DNA from: Dillenia suffruticosa
Lineage: Eukaryota > Streptophyta > Magnoliopsida > Dilleniales > Dilleniaceae
Length of the DNA stretch: 64,000 nucleotides
Direction of reading: 5' to 3'
Assembly (NCBI GenBank): GCA_033439265.1
Contig: JAVTVX010000034.1
Coordinates: 21,094,501-21,158,500, forward strand
Made by a program: the position numbers and the translations under genes. Shown in pieces: positions 59,203 through 64,000 of the stretch (position 1 is the stretch's first letter; each line of letters opens with the position of its first letter). The notes below the pieces were generated by a model. The model saw nothing but the letters and a program-made list of their open reading frames with translations, ran no database searches and was not told the origin of the DNA.

Positions 59203-62200
59203 CCTTAATAGAATAGTGTTTTGGTGAGAAGGAATAAGGCATTGTTAGATATAACAAGATCCGTAATGGTGCAATTCAGCTTGCTGATATCCTTTTAAGT
59301 AAATGCTTTATTGACTACGACTTATATTTTGAACAAAATGCCTTTAAAGTGGAACCAACGACATTATATAATTTTGGACTGATAGAAAGTTGAACTGAAG
59401 TGATCTCAGACCTTGGGAATTGACAGTCTATATTTAAAATTTTTCAATAAGTTTAGAAAATTGGGTTCTCGTGGAAGTAAGAGTATTTTCATAAGATATT
59501 CCGACTAGTCCAAAGGTTAAGTATTCATTGGTCAATGAGAATATGGTATTGTAGCAGAGATTAGATTACGGATATCACATTTTTGGAGAATGAATTTTCT
59601 AGTAGAGGTAACATGAAAGATATAGGGCTTTTATTTGAATTGGTTAATTCAATTGATGGATCAAATCATGATATTGATCCCAGTATGAAGGATTTAAATT
59701 CTAGCAATCTAACTAAATTTTCAATTCAAAAAAGTGTTAGGAAAAGTATACCCAATTGTTATTTTGAGATTGAAGAGCACGCATTTATTGTTTCTTCAAA
59801 AGATGTAGAAGAGCTTAAAATGTGGATGCAACTCTATCTAGTCCTACCAAGGATGAATAGAAAAGGCAATAAAAGAAGAATTGGAGCCAATGTGCTCTAA
59901 CCGTACTTCAGGAATTGATTGAACTTCTGCTAGAGTACAAGAATGTTGGGAACAAATGGATTCTCAAAACCAAATGTAGGGTAGATAGAACTATTGAAAG
60001 GTATAAAATTCGACTGGTAGCAAAAGTTTACACTCAGTAGAAGAGTATTGATTATTAGGAAATCTTTTCTCGGTCATGAGATTTACCTTTATTTGCCTAT
60101 TGTTGGTAATAATAACCAATTTGAATTTAAAGTTATGTCAGATGGACATTAAGACTACCTTTCTCAATAAAGAATTTGAGGAAGAAGTGTATATCGTACA
60201 ATAAGAGGATTTTGTCATTAAATACCAAAAAGATAGAGTATGCAAATTGAATAAATCAATTTATGGTTTTAAACAGTTTTCGAGACAATAGTGTTTGAGA
60301 TCTCATAGAGTTGTGATCATTTATGATTTTGTTACTATAAGACGAAAACTATTGTGTATATGCTGAGAAATTTGATCACAAGTTTGTAATTTTATCACTA
60401 TACTAAGGAAATATTATTAGTTATGAATAATAAGGAATATGTTTTTCAGATCTTGAAATAGTTACCTTTCAATTTTGGGATTAATGATATGGGTGAGGCA
60501 GATTAGGAATTAAAATCCATAGAAATCGTTGCAAGAGATTATTGAAATTATCTCAAAGTCATATTATAAAGATTTTAGAACGATACAAAGTTGAAAAATT
60601 ATAAACTCATTGATATTTGTGTGACTAAAGGTAATAATTCAAATAATAACATATACTCTAAAACTCCAGATGAATAGATAGAATATCTAGAGTATCATAT
60701 TCTAGTATAGTCGGGAGCTCGAACTATGCTATGATGTGTATTCGTCTCGACATTTGTCATGTTGTGAGTTTGGTCCATAGGCATCAATCCGATCCAAGAA
60801 AAAGTGATTGGATTGCTATAAAAAAGGATATTGAAATACATACAAAGAACTGTACATTATTTTCTTTGTTATCAAGAAAAAGATCTATTATTAAAAGGAT
60901 ACACAGATGCAGGTTGGGGAGATGATTTAAATCAGAGAAAATCTACATTTGGTTATATTTTCTTACTCAATGATAGCACTATCTCATGTAATAGTAAGAA
61001 ACAAATCTGTATATCTCTTTCTATAATGAAAACATAATTTGTGGACTGTGTTCCACAGTTCAAAAAGAGTTTGGTTAAATATATTTTTACAATATTTGGG
61101 AATATTAAGTAATTTAGTGGGAGCAATAATTATCTATTATGATAATCAGTCAGCTATTATTTATATTAGAGACTCCAAATACGATAATAAAACTAAACAA
61201 ATAGATATAAATTTCAATTTTGTCAAAAACTGATTGGAAAGAGGAAAATGACATTGAATTATATATCTACGTATTTGATAGTGGCCGATCCTTTTATGAA
61301 GGCAGTACCTAAAGATATATATGTGAGACATATTGGATTACTTGAGTTGTGTAGGTCATGACAGTATTTATAACTGTGATTGTGATTGTAATTATATATA
61401 GATTATATGATGTAATACTTATATTTATTGACAAAATTTTTGTGTTTACGTTTGAAGGTATGTCAAATAAATTTTGGAGAGTGACTCTTTCACATGAGCA
61501 ATCCCCTATAATATCTATGTGATATGTAGAGATAAGATAATATTAATTTGTGATAAATTAATATATAAATCGTCTTAGTAGAATATTAAGATGAGATTAT
61601 CGGTTGTGTATACTATACATATACGGTAATGAAAATGGATTCCCCACAATCTATTGGATTTGTCTAGTAGTCAGATGTGAGATTTTCTCGATATTGTGAG
61701 ATTTTGGAGGATTTGTAAGGTGAAAATTTCAGGTCAAGTGTTGTATACAATTGAATTAAAATCTGTATAATGCATTATTTTTTTGAAAAGAAGATATACA
61801 CTTCCAAATGGGAATAAAGAGTATCGTAATACGTATTTCATACCACGTATTTATATGACCACATAGGTAATGAGATAGTATCTCCCTATTTAACCTCAAT
61901 TTATACTCTTATTATTTTCGTCTATCTCTTGAAATTTTATTTTAGTATTATTATTTTATCATATTATCAAAAAATCATGGTTGATTCGATTTGACGATAC
62001 ATGCCTAGAAAAGAGTTAGGATAAAGTTGAAAGTTAGTAGTATAAAGGAAAGACTATTTTTGATCAACACATTACTCTGTACTCGCAGATCGGTCAATTA
62101 TGTCTATGACCTAGTGTTTAGAGACATAGTTGTAAATGGATGAATGGATTTGAGTCAAATATGCTTTCATGTTGTTTTGAGATATGAGAGATACATTGAC

Positions 62201-62411
62201 TGTATTGAGTAAAAGAGGTTTGGGGTATAGTGAGATACAACGCATTTATCTCAACATTGGAAGTGAGCTGCTATATATCTTTAACCAGTATATCGCGCTA
62301 GAACTCTTGGTACTCTCGTGGGTCACATGATCCACTTGCTTATATGAAATTGATATTCGATTGTAATGATCACGCTATATACAGTTCTAACCTTTATGTA
62401 CGAGTGGGAGA
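59203..62411 (+). mobile_element. Ty1/copia remnant (integrase, RT, RNase H), same lineage as the 28-35 kb element
   Basis: Begins abruptly inside integrase, with a stretch like the QQNGVAERRNRTLL region. Integrase end lies near 59.45-59.65 kb, reverse transcriptase about 59.85-60.5 kb (GNKWILKTK-like, ERYKARLVAKG-like, then a SIYGFKQ block), and RNase H about 60.73-61.35 kb (DAGWGDDLNQRKST, YDNQSAIIYIRDSKY). About 1.06 kb of noncoding follows, then the tract gagtgggaga at 62402-62411. Motifs and the long 3' region match the element at 28047-35333. Its 5' part is missing. Broken, many breaks, old. Confidence 0.78.
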
Positions 62412-62990
62412 TATTGAAAATGAGGGTAAGCCTGCCTATGAGGGTAGATCTGACCCAAACCATTTGTTTGAATTTGAAAGTGAGAGGAAGTGGTTGTTTT
62501 GGATAACCACCCACTTCAACTTCCCACGACTCCCTCTCTCACTCAAACTCTCTTCAAAAGGATTACTTTCTAACCTTTGTGTTTTTTGGGAAGTAATGCA
62601 ACATTCGTGAAAGACAAGTGGAAGAATGGAGAAGCACTCTTGAATAATAAAAAAAAAAAACACTTGAAGCATCTAAAAGGGAGAGAAAAAGGGGGAAAGA
62701 AATTGAGAAATAAAGAAAGAGTTTGAGGGTTTGATCATTCTCACATAAAAGGTATTTGTATTGTGAATAATAGAAAATGATTCGTTTTGTAACATTTTCT
62801 CGATTTAAAATACCCAATCATCAGAAAGAGGTAAATGATTGTAACTCGTTAAAGATTCTGAAGTTTTTGCATGAAAACTATATTTATTGGTTTGTTTTTA
62901 AACTATCACCATAAAATAATTTGTACACAATAGTTCATTGCGAAAATTAGTTTGAAGAGCCTCCACCATCACGTGCTATTGATGCATAAT
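62412..62990 (+). repeat. probable 3' LTR of the copia remnant
   Basis: Follows the purine tract directly (TATTGAAAATGAGG, expected TG start altered). It has an LTR-like layout with a CT-rich block and GA-rich stretch. The right end could not be fixed and the 62990 limit is a guess. Confidence 0.4.
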
Positions 62991-64000
62991 CAATAGTACC
63001 TCATTTTTTTAGTTTCCATAAAACTGTTCAAAAAATTTACACAAATTCATAAAATAAAAAATTAAAAATTCTTAAATAAAACCAAATTACAACCAAAATA
63101 TACAAAATAATAATAAACTAGGAGATAGCTCAAATAGAACTTTCAACTTTTTCCAAATTAATTATCTTGTCAATTACACTTTAGATAAATATGTATGCAT
63201 AGATGAAATTTTGTGTCACATTTTCAAAAGTGGTTAGGCACTTGTCAATAGCTATCTTGTCAATTACACGTTTTCTCTCTTTGTTAGCTAGGTTGGAATT
63301 ATAAAATATATATAGGAACTACAGATGAATTAGATAATTTTTTTTTATAAAGAATATTATTAATATAATAGTAATATTAATTATTTTTATAGGAACTCAT
63401 GTAATAACATCCCTTATAAACTTGATTGTCTATTCTCTTTTAGACTATGACATGAAATATGTTGTATGACATTCAGAGATGACACCCTGAGATGACTTTT
63501 CAGTTCAGAGTTAAGGTTGGCTGGTCTTTCTTCTGGTCAGAGTTTCACTTTTCTGGGACTCTCCTCCCGGCAACAATAGCCGGAGAGATTATTGCTGTGT
63601 TCTACCTTTGTGACTTCCGGCAGTCGCCGGTTGTGACTTTAGTGTTCTCTTCTTGAAAAAACAGCGCCATCAGAGGAAAAATAAACTGTCTATAGATTGG
63701 CATTGACTGGTATCGCGCTCTATCTGTCTAGAGTTTGGTACCGGCTGGTTTTGCTGTATCTTTCTTAATTATCATTCCTATAGTAGACAATAACAGAAAT
63801 TGTTTTATAAAAATATTGAAAACAAAAATATGAAAAAATATATAAATATAAAAAATATTAATTTTTATGTAATAATAGAATAACTATATTTTATAATAAA
63901 AATAAAAAAATAATTAAATATGTGATTATTAATCATAAGACAAATAATCTAAAAAATAAAAATTATAATTAAATTAGTAAATAATTCATTAATATGAAAA
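62991..64000. other. AT-rich spacer with a small GC-richer island
   Basis: No gene recognised. About 63.48-63.78 kb is less AT-rich than its surroundings (tcccggcaacaatagccgg, cttccggcagtcgccgg) and contains a duplicated phrase (gattggcattgactggtatcg / gagtttggtaccggctgg). The final 200 bases are extremely AT-rich. Confidence 0.4.

Overview
The window is nuclear DNA of a flowering plant, most likely a eudicot. The genes have GT-AG introns, the spacers are AT-rich, and retroelements and DNA transposons are nested in one another. I cannot name the species from sequence alone.

Host genes, left to right: (1) the last two exons of a FHIT-like HIT-domain hydrolase (379-682, +). (2) An intact DUF247 membrane protein gene (CDS 1846-3171, +) with a spliced 5' UTR. 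(3) A complete ten-exon CSC1-like/OSCA osmosensitive cation channel gene (6688-24835, +; 716 codons). Its largest intron holds an old LTR retrotransposon. (4) A fourteen-exon ent-kaurene synthase gene (57629 down to 49826, -; 792 codons). It looks complete apart from a 2-bp AT expansion in exon 6 that shifts the frame. A solo LTR sits in its first intron, and retroelement sequence begins about 8 bp upstream of its TATA box. (5) A possible short spliced transcription unit without a convincing protein (about 26.3-27.0 kb).

Mobile DNA fills much of the remainder. At 28047-35333 (-) lies a young Ty1/copia element with equal 447-bp LTRs, a 5-bp target duplication, a tRNA-iMet primer site and a very GC-rich leader. 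To its right are a Ty3/gypsy LTR-plus-gag fragment, SINE copies and a decayed RTE-type LINE (about 38.8-41.7 kb, -). Between 41.7 and 49.3 kb is a nested stack: a copia remnant carries a hAT transposon (43195-49187), and that carries a solo gypsy-type LTR (45037-47732). Target duplications are visible for the solo LTR and, in degraded form, for the hAT. A second long solo LTR (53951-56907) lies in the kaurene synthase intron, and a related LTR piece (57734-59202) abuts that gene's promoter. The right end is another copia remnant (59203 to about 63.0 kb), followed by AT-rich DNA.

The host genes are not a cluster and do not appear to act together. Kaurene synthase is a gibberellin-pathway enzyme, the CSC1-like protein a channel, FHIT a dinucleoside polyphosphate hydrolase, and DUF247 a plant family of mostly unknown role. 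All exon boundaries were derived by hand from splice signals, phase continuity and remembered family sequence.
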